Shown: positions 7,225 through 17,100 of the stretch, piece after piece | Layout of the letters: each line of letters opens with the position of its first letter | Numbering within the stretch: the first letter of the stretch is position 1 | DNA from: Microbacterium foliorum | Lineage (GTDB): Bacteria > Actinomycetota > Actinomycetes > Actinomycetales > Microbacteriaceae | DNA: 64,000 nt | Assembly (NCBI RefSeq): GCF_003367705.1 | Contig: NZ_CP031425.1 | Span: forward strand, 2,852,001-2,916,000 | Direction: 5' to 3' | Program-made: the position numbers and the translations under genes | The notes under the pieces: model-generated | Databases searched by the model: none | What the model saw: the letters and a program-made list of their open reading frames with translations, nothing else | What the model was told of the DNA's origin: nothing

Positions 7225-8292
7225 GTGACTATTCAGCATGATCCCGCGGTCCGCGGCTTCGCCAGCGACAACTACTCCGGCGTCCACCCCGAAGTCCTCG
7301 CGGCCATCGCGGCGGCGAACGGCGGCCATCAGGTGGCGTACGGCGAGGATGCCTACACCGCGCGCCTGCAGGAGGTCTTCGAGACCCACTTCGGCGACGG
7401 CGTCCGAGCCTTCCCCGTGTTCAACGGCACGGGGGCGAACGTCACCGGACTGCAGTCGATGCTGCCGCGATGGGGCGCCGTGATCGCCGCATCCAGCGCG
7501 CACATCAACGTCGACGAGGGCGGAGCGCCGGAGAAGATCGGCGGGTTCAAGATCCTCGCGGTGCCCACCGACGACGGCAAGCTCACGCCCGAGATCGTCG
7601 ACCGCGAGGCCTGGGGCTGGGGTGACGAGCACCGCGCGCAGCCGCTCGTCGTCTCGATCACGCAGTCGACCGAGCTCGGCACCGTCTACTCGGTCGACGA
7701 GATCCGCGCCCTCGCCGACCACGCGCACGAGCGCGGAATGCGGCTGCACCTCGACGGCGCCCGCATCTCCAACGCCGCGGCCGCCCTCGACCTGCCTCTG
7801 CGTGCGTTCACCCGAGACGCCGGCGTCGACGTGCTCAGCTTCGGAGGCACGAAGAACGGCGCGATGCTCGGCGAAGCCATCGTCGTGCTGAACCCGGAGG
7901 CATCGGACGGACTGCAGTACTCGCGCAAGTTCAACATGCAGCTGTCGTCGAAGATGCGCTTCGTCTCGGCCCAGCTCATCGCGCTTCTCGAGGGCGACCT
8001 GTGGCTGCGCAACGCCCGGCATGCGAACGCGATGGCGCAGCGACTGCGCGGCGCGATCGAGGCGGGCATCGCCGACGGCACGATCGACGGGGTCTCGTTC
8101 ACCCAGCCGACCCACGCGAACGGCGTGTTCGCACAGCTCCCCGACGGCGTCGCCGATCTGCTGCGCGAGAAGTTCCGCTTCTACGACTGGGATGCCGCAC
8201 GCAACGAGGTCCGCTGGATGTGCGGCTTCGACACCGAGGAGTCCGACGTCGACGAGTTCGTCGCCGAGCTCGCGCGCCTCACCGCCCGCTGA
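7225..8292 (+). CDS. Threonine aldolase-family (beta-eliminating) PLP enzyme
   Basis: A fold-type I PLP enzyme of the low-specificity L-threonine aldolase/aromatic beta-lyase group, about 355 residues. Substrate and cofactor motifs are in order: FASDNYSGVHPE near the N-terminus, FNGTGAN (about 67-73), the PLP-binding Asp in HLDGAR (D178) and the Schiff-base Lys in SFGGTKNGA (K210). It probably cleaves L-threonine or allo-threonine to glycine and acetaldehyde. It stands alone, leaderless, divergent from the MFS gene. Confidence 0.87.
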   Translation: MTIQHDPAVRGFASDNYSGVHPEVLAAIAAANGGHQVAYGEDAYTARLQEVFETHFGDGVRAFPVFNGTGANVTGLQSMLPRWGAVIAASSAHINVDEGGAPEKIGGFKILAVPTDDGKLTPEIVDREAWGWGDEHRAQPLVVSITQSTELGTVYSVDEIRALADHAHERGMRLHLDGARISNAAAALDLPLRAFTRDAGVDVLSFGGTKNGAMLGEAIVVLNPEASDGLQYSRKFNMQLSSKMRFVSAQLIALLEGDLWLRNARHANAMAQRLRGAIEAGIADGTIDGVSFTQPTHANGVFAQLPDGVADLLREKFRFYDWDAARNEVRWMCGFDTEESDVDEFVAELARLTAR

Positions 8293-8328
8293 GCCTCGGC
8301 GCGGCGCCGCAGCAACGGCTCGGCGGCA

Positions 8329-10248
8329 TCATCCGTCGAGCCAGGCGCGGTACGCATCGACGCTGAACCCCCTGCCGAGGAAGGCAGCCACGAGATCCGC
8401 TGCGTCTCTACTGCCCCCGGGCTCCAGAATCTCGCGCCGGTATCGAGCGGCAGCCTCGCGGTCGAGTAGACCGTCCACGAACCCGCTGAGCAGGTCGCGC
8501 GCGATCACGAGGCTCCATTGGTAGGTGTAGTAGCAGGCACCGTAAGACGTGAGGTGGCCGAAAGCCGCGTACGAGTGAGATCCGTTCAGTCGAGCGACAG
8601 GGGTCGAGACCTCGTACCAGTGCGCCGTTGCCGCTGCAAGGTCCCGTCGGTCGTCGACGTGCAAGTGGAGTGAGACCCTGGCGTGCCCGAGTTGAGTGCG
8701 AACGAGCAGCGCTCGTCCGAAGCGATCAGCTCGGTTCATCCGTTCGACGAGATCGTGAGGGATGGGTTCCCCTGAGGCGTCGGTCGCGAAGGTGCGCAAC
8801 ACATCGGCGTCCCACACCCATTCTTCGAGCATCTGGCTCGGTGCCTCGCTGAAATCCCACTCCGTCGCGATGCCCGCGAACTCCACCCAATCGTGCTGCC
8901 CCGCGAGGATCTCGTGCATGAGATGACCGAATTCATGAAAGAAGGTCTGCACCTGCCTGTGTTCCATGAGCCCGGTCGGAAAGTTGCACACCAGCGCGGC
9001 TTCGGCGACAATCCGGCCACGGATACCGGGAGCGATGCGGAAGCACGCGGCGTGATTGAACTTTCCCCCGCGCGGATGCATGTCGAGGTGGATGCGCCCG
9101 AGGCGCGAGCCTCCTCGCTTCACGTCGAAACTTCGGACGTCCTCGTGCCAGGCAGGAACATCCGAAGCTACGAAGTCCACGTCACACAGCATCGCGGTGA
9201 TCTCGAGCACCCCACGCAGAACCTTCTCATAGTCGAAGTACGACCGGACCTTCTGCGCGTCGACATCGAATCGTTCGGCGTGCAAGGCCCTGAGCAAGTA
9301 CGGCTGGTCGGCGATCGTGACCGCATCCGCATCGAGTTCTTCCTCACGCAGCCGGTCCAGAAGCACTCGATACTCTCGCTCGGCGGCCGGGCCGGACGCA
9401 GCATCGATCTCGTCCAAGAACGAAGACACTCGGTCCGCTGAACCGGCCATACGCCCGTCAGCCTCGTAGTCGGCCCATGTGCCGTACCCGAGGATTTCCG
9501 CTCTCTGCCGACGCACCTCGAGAAGCTCTTCGAGGATCGCATCGTTGTCGGGCCAGGCGAGGTCGGCTCTCTCCTTCGCCAGCCGGATGCGCAACTCGCG
9601 GTCGTTCGCATAGCGCTGCACCGGCATGAAGTCGGTGGCATCGGTCGAAAGCGCGACCCGACCGTCATCCCCGACCGGGTGCGCTTTCACGAAGTCATCC
9701 GGCAGTCCGACGAGCGCCGCCGGATCGACCCGTATCCGTCGACCGCCCTCGCGGATGTTGCGCGAGAACCGGACGCTCAGTTCGCTGTCACGGGCAGCCA
9801 ACTCGGCGACACGGTGGCGTGCTTCTTGATCGAGGTACGCGCCGCCGCGCCGGAAGTCTCGGAGCAGGTGAGTATGCACGCGGAGCGCCGCCGGATCGAG
9901 GCCACTTTCCCCTGTCGAGGCGAAAAGATCGGCGAGCCGAGAATCGGCCATCATCGAAGACGCCTTCGCCTGCGCTTGCGTGAGCACCGCTTCCATGGCC
10001 TCTCGCACATCGCGATCCGGGTGCACCTCACTGAGCAGCTCTGCCTCGTTCCTCACCGCAGTGAGATCTATCTGCAGATCGTTCCAGATCGTGAGCGATT
10101 CCAGCGCTGATCGGTCGGAACCGTCGCACAGGGTTGCGACAAGGTCGTCGATTCGCGTGAGGCGTCGCCGGGGTCTCTCCTGCGCGAAAGCGATCCACTC
10201 GTCCGACGCGCTGGGAAAGCCGATCGGTTCCAACAGACGCTCAGTCAC
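8329..10248 (-). CDS. M3-family zinc metallopeptidase (oligopeptidase)
   Basis: A 639-residue cytosolic thimet-oligopeptidase-type enzyme that trims short peptides. The zinc motif HEFGH is at residues 438-442 and the third ligand lies in SEAPSQ (E468), as in family M3. No signal peptide. The GTG start is 7 bases after the stop of the NUDIX-like gene, so the two are probably co-transcribed. By eye its DNA is less GC-rich than its neighbours (many TTC/TCT/AAG/GAA codons and AT-ending Arg codons), which may mark transfer from elsewhere. Confidence 0.9.
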   Translation of the reverse strand: MTERLLEPIGFPSASDEWIAFAQERPRRRLTRIDDLVATLCDGSDRSALESLTIWNDLQIDLTAVRNEAELLSEVHPDRDVREAMEAVLTQAQAKASSMMADSRLADLFASTGESGLDPAALRVHTHLLRDFRRGGAYLDQEARHRVAELAARDSELSVRFSRNIREGGRRIRVDPAALVGLPDDFVKAHPVGDDGRVALSTDATDFMPVQRYANDRELRIRLAKERADLAWPDNDAILEELLEVRRQRAEILGYGTWADYEADGRMAGSADRVSSFLDEIDAASGPAAEREYRVLLDRLREEELDADAVTIADQPYLLRALHAERFDVDAQKVRSYFDYEKVLRGVLEITAMLCDVDFVASDVPAWHEDVRSFDVKRGGSRLGRIHLDMHPRGGKFNHAACFRIAPGIRGRIVAEAALVCNFPTGLMEHRQVQTFFHEFGHLMHEILAGQHDWVEFAGIATEWDFSEAPSQMLEEWVWDADVLRTFATDASGEPIPHDLVERMNRADRFGRALLVRTQLGHARVSLHLHVDDRRDLAAATAHWYEVSTPVARLNGSHSYAAFGHLTSYGACYYTYQWSLVIARDLLSGFVDGLLDREAAARYRREILEPGGSRDAADLVAAFLGRGFSVDAYRAWLDG

Positions 10249-10255
10249 TCAGCGG

Positions 10256-10858
10256 CTAGCGCAGCAGACCGAGGTTGGCCAGAGCCTGACGGATGAGGGT
10301 CCCCCGACCGCCCTCCATCTCGGCGGCGACGGCATCGGAGCCCGCGGCCTCCGGCGAGAACCAGGTGACCTCGAGAGCGTCCTGGCGGGGTTCGCAGGTG
10401 CCCGTCACCGGAACGACGAACGCCAGCGAGACGGCGTGCTGCCGGTCGTCGTGATACGCGCTCACCCCCGGCATGGGGAAGTACTCGGCGACCGTGAACG
10501 GCAGCGGCTGCGGGGGGAGCAGCGGGAAGGCCATGGGCCCGAGATCGTTCTCGACGTGGCGGAAGAGCGCATCGCGGATCGTCTCGCCGAACCGCACGCG
10601 CCCCGACACGATCGTGCGCGTCATCTCGCCCATCGGGGTCGAGCGCAGCAGGATCCCGATCTCCGTGACCTGCCCCGACCCGTCGGTGCGCACCGGGATC
10701 GCCTCGACGTAGATCATGGGCAGGTGGCGTCGCGCCTCCGCCAGCTCGAACTCGCTCAGCCACCCGGGGTTCGTGTCGCGCGCCGGCGGCTTCGCATCTC
10801 CGAAGTCGTCCATCCCGTCGTCGGGTTCGGGTTCGGGGTCAGGTGTGCGGACAGCCAT
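10256..10858 (-). CDS. NUDIX-like DUF4916 family protein
   Basis: A 200-residue protein of the DUF4916 family, related to NUDIX hydrolases. After an acidic N-terminus (residues 8-25) comes WLSEFELAEARRHLPMIYVE, then a strand-rich core with GRVRFGETIRDALFRHV, which sits where a NUDIX box would be but lacks the full REExxEE signature. Catalysis is therefore doubtful. AAAGGA lies a few bases before the ATG at 10858. It precedes the M3 peptidase gene in a likely operon and is divergent from the esterase gene. Confidence 0.78.
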   Translation of the reverse strand: MAVRTPDPEPEPDDGMDDFGDAKPPARDTNPGWLSEFELAEARRHLPMIYVEAIPVRTDGSGQVTEIGILLRSTPMGEMTRTIVSGRVRFGETIRDALFRHVENDLGPMAFPLLPPQPLPFTVAEYFPMPGVSAYHDDRQHAVSLAFVVPVTGTCEPRQDALEVTWFSPEAAGSDAVAAEMEGGRGTLIRQALANLGLLR

Positions 10859-10971
10859 GTGTCCTTTCTACCAGCAGCGCCCTCGGGGCGACACGGACTT
10901 CACCCGGCGGATCGCCATACGATCCACCCGACGCCCGAGCGGGTGTCCGGACCCCCTGGCAGGATGGGGTC

Positions 10972-11628
10972 GTGAGCGAAGCACTGACGATCGACGACAC
11001 CCTCACGCGCTGGTCCGTGCCCGACCGGGCGGGGATGCCGCTGCTGGTGCTGCTGCACGGCTACGGCGCCGACGAGAACGACCTGTTCGGCCTCGCGCCG
11101 TATCTACCCGAGGGCATCGCCCTGGCATCCGTCGCCGCCCCGCTCGCTCCCCCGTGGCCGATGCCCGGACGCTCCTGGTACGCCATCGAGGGTCTCGACG
11201 GCCGTAGCCCGGAATCCGTCACCACCGCTGCGGAGGCGCTCCTGCGCTGGCTCGACGAGACCGCGGCCGATGCCTCGAGCGTCGCCCTGCTCGGGTTCTC
11301 GCAGGGAGCCGCCGTGGCGTTGCAGGCCATGCGCCTCGACCCCGCCCGCGTCGACACGGTCGTGGCGCTCAGCGGCTACGTCGCCGCGGGAGACCTGCCG
11401 CACGACGAGGCGCTGGCCCGGCGCAAGCCGCATGTCTTCTGGGGCCGCGGCACCAACGACCAGGTGATCCCGGAGGCACGTGTCGCCCACACGGCGCAGT
11501 GGCTCCCCGCGCACTCCGAGCTGTCGGGCCGCGTGTACACCGGCCTCACGCACAGCATCTCCGAAGACGAGCTGCGCGACGTCCACGCCTTCCTCTCGAA
11601 GTGGCTGGAGCGAGCCGCTCAGGCGTGA
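10972..11628 (+). CDS. Phospholipase/carboxylesterase-family alpha/beta hydrolase
   Basis: A 218-residue alpha/beta hydrolase of the cytosolic esterase (YpfH/carboxylesterase) group. The oxyanion loop is LLHGYGADE (residues 27-35). The catalytic Ser is in GFSQGA (S110), Asp in GTNDQVIP (D163) and His in GLTHSI (H194). The GTG at 10972 is preferred over upstream starts because a CAGGAT box sits 6 bases before it, matching the leaderless layout seen elsewhere. Physiological ester unknown. Confidence 0.87.
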   Translation: MSEALTIDDTLTRWSVPDRAGMPLLVLLHGYGADENDLFGLAPYLPEGIALASVAAPLAPPWPMPGRSWYAIEGLDGRSPESVTTAAEALLRWLDETAADASSVALLGFSQGAAVALQAMRLDPARVDTVVALSGYVAAGDLPHDEALARRKPHVFWGRGTNDQVIPEARVAHTAQWLPAHSELSGRVYTGLTHSISEDELRDVHAFLSKWLERAAQA

Positions 11629-11936
11629 CCGCGGAGCGACCCCGGAGCGATCCGAGCGAGACCCGGGACTCCTCGGAGCGAGATCCCCGAATCCGACACG
11701 CCCGGGGTTGCGCCGCCTCGACACGCCCGGGTATCGTCGTGGAGTCCTGTCCGCCGTGTCTGGAAGTCCTTTGATCTGATCCGTCGCCTCCGCGCCCATT
11801 CTTCCGCGCGCTGACCCGACGATCGCCGACTCCACGGCCGACCACCGCCCGCCGTCCTTCGCGACGGCATCCCGCCCCGGCGGGAGTCTTCGGGCACCCC
11901 GGTGTCAGTGCACCCTCGCACTCGACAGGAGACACC
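11629..11936 (+). promoter_or_regulatory. Structured 308-base leader before the ABC-F gene
   Basis: This gap holds a 13-bp direct repeat (CGACACGCCCGGG at about 11695 and 11719), very short overlapping frames (GTG 11739-TGA 11774, 11 codons; GTG 11756-TGA 11779, 7 codons), and two consecutive GC hairpins, GCCGTC/GACGGC and CCCGCC/GGCGGG at about 11849-11883, before an AGGAGA Shine-Dalgarno sequence. It also has several GAGCGA(G) words resembling the palindromic family at 35601-35904. Antibiotic-responsive attenuation is known for other ABC-F genes; here it is only suggested by layout. Confidence 0.35.
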
Positions 11937-13628
11937 ATGTCAGTCCCCGCTCTTCACCCGTCGGTCACCCTCGACCGGCTCTCATTCACCTGGCCCGACG
12001 GCACGGTCGCTCTCGACGCCGTCTCCGGATCCTTCGGCGCAGGGCGCACCGGCCTCGTCGGCCGCAACGGCGCAGGGAAGTCCACCCTGCTGCGCCTGAT
12101 CGCCGGCGAGCTGAGCCCGACCTCCGGGTCGCTCACGACGTCGGGCGACGTCCCCTATCTCCCGCAGCAGCTCACGCTGGACACCGGCCGCAGGGTCGCC
12201 GAGCTCCTCGGCGTCGCCGACGCGCTCGATGCGGTGCGCGCGATCGGTTCCGGTGACGTCGACCCGTCGCACTTCGACGCGGTGGGCGACGACTGGGACA
12301 TCGAAGCGCGCGCCGAGGTGTCGCTCGCCGAGGCCGGCCTCTCGCCCGACGTCCTCGACCGCACGGTCGGGGAGCTCTCGGGCGGCGAGGCCGTGCTGGT
12401 CGCGATCGCCGGCATCCGACTGCGGCGTGCGCCGATCACGCTGCTCGACGAGCCCACCAACAACCTCGACCGCGAGGCCAGATCGAGGCTCGCGGCCATG
12501 ATCGCCTCGTGGAAGGGCACACTGATCGTGGTGAGCCACGACCTGTCGCTGCTCGAGCTCATGGACGACACCGCCGAGCTCTACGGCCGCACGCTGAGCG
12601 TGTTCGGCGGTCCGTACTCCCAGTGGCGCGCCTGGTTGGATGCCGAGCAGGAGGCCGCGCGGCAGGCCGAGGTCACGGCCAAGCAGGAATTCCGCAAGGA
12701 GAGACGCCAGCGCATCGAGGCGGAGGTCAAGCTCGCGCACCGCGCCCGGACGGCGAAGAAGGCCGAGATCGAGAAGCGGGTGCCGAAGATCATCGCCCAC
12801 GGACGCCGGATGTCGGCCGAAGTGTCGGCCGGGAGACTGCGCACCGAGGTCGGCGCGAAGGAGGATGCCGCCCGCGCTGCGCTCGACGAGGCAGGGAGGC
12901 GGCTGCGCGCGGATGCATCGATGAAGATCGAGCTTCCCGATCCCGACGTCTCGCGCGGACGACGGATCGCCACGCTGGGCGACGGGGAGCGGTCGTGGAT
13001 CATCCAGGGCCCCGACCGCGTCGCGCTGGTGGGGCGAAACGGCGCCGGCAAGACGACGCTGCTCGAGCGTCTGGTGGCGGATGCCGATGGTGGTGGCAGC
13101 GTTCACAATTCAGCACAGATTCCGCCGATCCGTCCGACTCACGGCGCGGCGGATGCTCTCGACGATTCCCTGCTGAATGCGGAACGACCGGCGTTGACGG
13201 CGACCGCGCTCACCGACCGCATCGGATATCTGCCGCAGCGGGTCGACGGGCTCGATGAGGGCCGCTCGGTGTTCGAGAACATCGCGGATGCCGCTCCGCA
13301 CGTGCCCGAGAAGGAGCTGCGCAACCGACTGGCGAGGTTCCTGATCCGAGGGGCCACCGCCGAGAGACCGGTCGCCGCGCTGTCCGGGGGCGAGCGCTTC
13401 CGTGTGGCGCTGGCGTCGCTGCTGCTCGCCGATCCTCCGCCGCATCTCGTGGTTCTCGACGAGCCGACGAACAACCTCGACATCGACACCGTCGATCAAC
13501 TGGTCGAGGCGCTGCGCGCCTACCGCGGCGCCGTGCTCGTCGTGAGCCACGACGACGCGTTCCTGCGCCGTCTCGGGCTCGATCTCACTCTCGAGATCCT
13601 GCCGGACGGCTCACTCGCCGAGCGGTGA
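11937..13628 (+). CDS. ABC-F family ATP-binding protein
   Basis: A 563-residue soluble protein with two ATPase cassettes and no membrane domain. Cassette 1 has Walker [10 protein letters not shown] (residues 42-50), signature LSGGEAVL and Walker B LLDEPTNN. Cassette 2 has [17 protein letters not shown] and VLDEPTNN. Between them (about 225-330) is a long basic coiled-coil linker, the arm that reaches into the ribosomal E site in this family. Roles in the family are translation-factor activity or antibiotic resistance by ribosome protection. Assignment to either is open, though the long structured leader hints at an inducible resistance type. Confidence 0.9.
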   Translation: MSVPALHPSVTLDRLSFTWPDGTVALDAVSGSFGAGRTGLVGRNGAGKSTLLRLIAGELSPTSGSLTTSGDVPYLPQQLTLDTGRRVAELLGVADALDAVRAIGSGDVDPSHFDAVGDDWDIEARAEVSLAEAGLSPDVLDRTVGELSGGEAVLVAIAGIRLRRAPITLLDEPTNNLDREARSRLAAMIASWKGTLIVVSHDLSLLELMDDTAELYGRTLSVFGGPYSQWRAWLDAEQEAARQAEVTAKQEFRKERRQRIEAEVKLAHRARTAKKAEIEKRVPKIIAHGRRMSAEVSAGRLRTEVGAKEDAARAALDEAGRRLRADASMKIELPDPDVSRGRRIATLGDGERSWIIQGPDRVALVGRNGAGKTTLLERLVADADGGGSVHNSAQIPPIRPTHGAADALDDSLLNAERPALTATALTDRIGYLPQRVDGLDEGRSVFENIADAAPHVPEKELRNRLARFLIRGATAERPVAALSGGERFRVALASLLLADPPPHLVVLDEPTNNLDIDTVDQLVEALRAYRGAVLVVSHDDAFLRRLGLDLTLEILPDGSLAER

Positions 13629-13630
13629 CC

Positions 13631-14041
13631 TCATGCGCGCCGACTCCGCATCGCCCTGGTATGGGCGATCGCGGGGTCGGCCGCGCGCAGCGCGTAGTCG
13701 TCGGATTCGCGTGGCACCAGAGCCACACGCCCCTCGTCGTCGTGATCGATCCCCCAGCCGTACCGCTTGCCGAGCGGTGAGGAGCGCAGACACGGCTGAC
13801 CCTTCGAGAAGAACGCGTCGCGCGCCGCAGCGTCGTCGAGAGGGATGCCGTGGCGCAGCGCGTGCGTCGCGAAGAGCACATCGTCGGAGGTGCGACCGTA
13901 GGGCTGCTCGGCGATCAGCCGGTAGTGCAGTGCGGCGATCGTCGGCGTATCGCCCGCGGGCGGCTCTTCGGCGTGATCGACCGGGCAGTCCTCAGCGACC
14001 TCGATGAAGGTTCTCAGATAGTTGGTGGTGTGCGACGCCAT
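13631..14041 (-). CDS. DUF6157 family protein
   Basis: A 136-residue soluble protein that begins MASHTTNYLRTFIEVAEDCP, typical of the DUF6157 family. Its conserved centre includes AEQPYGRTSDDVLFATHALR, then DAAARDAFFSKGQPCLRSSPL and KRYGWGIDHDDEGRVAL. The family is widespread, about 135 residues, and of unknown function. The ATG at 14041 is chosen because upstream codons in this frame run into the start region of the divergent helicase gene. A CATCCT word 6 bases upstream may be its -10 box. Confidence 0.85.
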   Translation of the reverse strand: MASHTTNYLRTFIEVAEDCPVDHAEEPPAGDTPTIAALHYRLIAEQPYGRTSDDVLFATHALRHGIPLDDAAARDAFFSKGQPCLRSSPLGKRYGWGIDHDDEGRVALVPRESDDYALRAADPAIAHTRAMRSRRA

Positions 14042-14110
14042 GCATACAGGATGCGCCTGGCCACGGACAATGGCGAGCCCGATGTCGGTGGCCGGGGTGA
14101 TGATGGAGTG

Positions 14111-17100
14111 ATGAGCGACGTGCTCGACCGTTTCACCCCCGCCACACAGGACTGGTTCCGGGGGGCCTTCCCCGCACCCACTCCCGCACAGGCGGGCGCA
14201 TGGACGGCCATCTCGGCGCGCAAGCACGCGCTCGTGGTCGCGCCGACCGGGTCGGGCAAGACCCTGTCGGCGTTCCTGTGGGCGATCGACAGCGTCTTCC
14301 GAGAGCGCGGCGCGGGCGCCCCGGCGACGGTCACGACGCCGACGGTCACGACGCCGACGGTCACGACGGCGGTGACGAGGAAGGACTCGACCGCGAAGGC
14401 CGCGACCACGAAAGACGCGACCACGAAGGCCGCGACCGCGAAGGACGGCACCTCGCGCACGCGCATCCTCTACATCTCGCCGTTGAAGGCACTGGGCGTC
14501 GACGTCGAGCGCAACCTGCGCTCGCCCCTCATCGGGATCGGTCAGTCCGCGCGACGACTGGGTCTCGCCGCCCCCGCGGTCACGGTCGGCGTGCGCTCAG
14601 GCGACACGACCTCGAGCGATCGGCGCAAGCTGGTCTCCGACCCTCCCGACATCCTCATCACCACCCCCGAGTCGCTCTACCTGATGCTCACGAGCCGGGC
14701 GGGCGAGACACTGCGCGACGTGCACACCGTGATCATCGACGAGGTGCACGCGGTCGCCGCCACCAAGCGCGGCGCCCACCTCGCGGTCAGTCTCGAGCGC
14801 CTCGATGCGCTCCGTCGCTCGCATGGCCACGAGGAGCCCGCCCAGCGCATCGGCCTGTCGGCGACGGTGCGACCGATCGACGAGGTCGCGCGCTTCCTCG
14901 GCGGGGCCGCCCCCGTCGAGATCGTCGCGCCCCCGGCGTCGAAGACGTTCGAGCTGGGCGTCGTCGTCCCGATGGACGACATGACCAACCCGCCCCCTCC
15001 GCCCGGCGCGCCGAAGGGCGCCGCAGACGGCGGCGACGCGGAATACACCGAAGTCACCGGCTCGGTGTGGCCGCACGTCGAGGAGGCGATCGTCGACCGC
15101 ATCCTCCAGAACAAGTCGACCATCGTCTTCTCCAACTCCCGACGGCTGGCCGAGCGCCTCACCGGCCGGCTGAACGAGATCTACTCGGAGCGCATCGGCG
15201 TCGCTCTGCCCGACGCGACCGTGCCCGCCGCGATGATGGCGCAGGCGGGTGCCACAGCGGGCGCCGACCCCGTGCTGGCGAAGGCGCACCACGGTTCGGT
15301 GTCGAAGGAGCAGCGGGCGCAGGTCGAGGAGGAGCTGAAGTCCGGCGTGCTCCGCTGCGTCGTCGCGACGAGCAGCCTCGAGCTCGGCATCGACATGGGA
15401 GCGGTCGATCTGGTGATCCAGGTCGAGGCTCCGCCGTCGGCGGCCTCGGGACTCCAGCGCGTCGGACGCGCGGGCCACCAGGTCGGCGAGATCAGCCGTG
15501 CGGCGCTCTTTCCCAAGCATCGCGGCGACGTGCTGCACACCGCGATCGTCACCGAGCGCATGCTGGCCGGCAAGATCGAGGCGATCCAGGTGCCCCGCAA
15601 TCCGCTCGACATCCTCGCGCAGCAGACCGTGGCGGCCTGCGCGCTCGGCGAGATCAGCGTCGAGGAGTGGTTCGAGACCGTTCGCCGGTCGGCGCCGTTC
15701 CAGTCGCTGCCCCGCTCGGCCTACGAGGCGACGCTCGACCTGCTCGCCGGGCGATTCCCCTCCGACGAGTTCGCCGAGCTGCGACCGCGCCTGGTGTGGG
15801 ACCGCGACGCGGGCACCCTGACCGGCCGTCCCGGCGCGCAGCGCATCGCCGTGACCAGCGGTGGAACCATCCCCGACCGCGGACTGTTCGGCGTGTTCGT
15901 CGCCGGCGAGTCGACGGGCGCCCGTGTGGGCGAGCTCGACGAAGAGATGGTCTATGAGTCCCGCGTCGGCGACGTGTTCACCCTGGGCACGACGAGCTGG
16001 CGCATCGCCGAGATCACCCACGACCGGGTGAACGTGATCCCCGCATACGGACAGCCGGGCAAGGTGCCCTTCTGGCACGGCGACGGCATCGGCCGGCCGT
16101 TCGAGCTGGGCGAGGCGCTGGGCCGGTTCTCGCGGGAGGTCTCTGCGGCGACGCCCGAGAAGGCCGCCCAGCGACTCATCGAGGCCGGGCTCGACGAGCA
16201 GGCGAGGATGAACCTGATGGCCCATCTCACCGAGCAGCGGGAGGCGACGGGCACGCTGCCCACCGACCGCACGCTCACGGTCGAGCGCGGTCGCGACGAG
16301 GTCGGCGACTGGCGGGTCATCCTCCATTCCCCGTACGGCATGAAGGTGCACGCGCCGTGGGCTCTCGCGATCAACGCGCGAATCCGCGAGCGGCTCGGCG
16401 TCGAGGGGTCGGCCGTGGCGAGCGACGACGGCATCATCGTGCGCATCCCGGATGCCGAGGCGGAGCCCCCCGGAGCCGAGCTCTTCGTGTTCGACCCCGA
16501 CGAGCTCGAACAGCTGGTCACGCAGGAGGTCGGCGGGTCGGCGCTGTTCGCGTCGCGATTCCGCGAGTGCGCCGCACGGGCCCTGCTGATGCCGCGCATG
16601 AATCCGAACAAGCGCACGCCGCTGTGGCAGCAGCGTCAGCGCTCCGCGCAGCTGCTCGAGGTCGCGAGGCGCCACCCGACGTTCCCGGTGATCCTCGAGA
16701 CGCTGCGCGAGGTGCTGCAGGACGTGTACGACCTGCCCTCGCTGCGCCGGCTCGCGGTGTCGATCGCCGATCGGCGCATCCGACTGGTCGAGACGCAGCC
16801 CGCGCAGCCGTCGCCCTATGCCCGTGATCTGCTGTTCGGCTACGTCGGCGCGTTCATGTACGAGGGCGATTCGCCGCTCGCCGAGCGCCGTGCGGCCGCC
16901 CTCTCGGTCGACCCGGCCCTGCTGGGCGAGCTGCTCGGCACGGTCGAGCTCCGCGAGCTGCTCGACCCCGAGGTGATCGCCCAGTTCGAGCGTGAGGCGC
17001 AGCGCCTCGATCCCGACCGTCGGGCGCGCGGACTCGAGGGCGTGGCCGATCTGCTGCGCATGCTCGGCCCGATGGATGCGGCAGAGATCGACGCGCGCCT

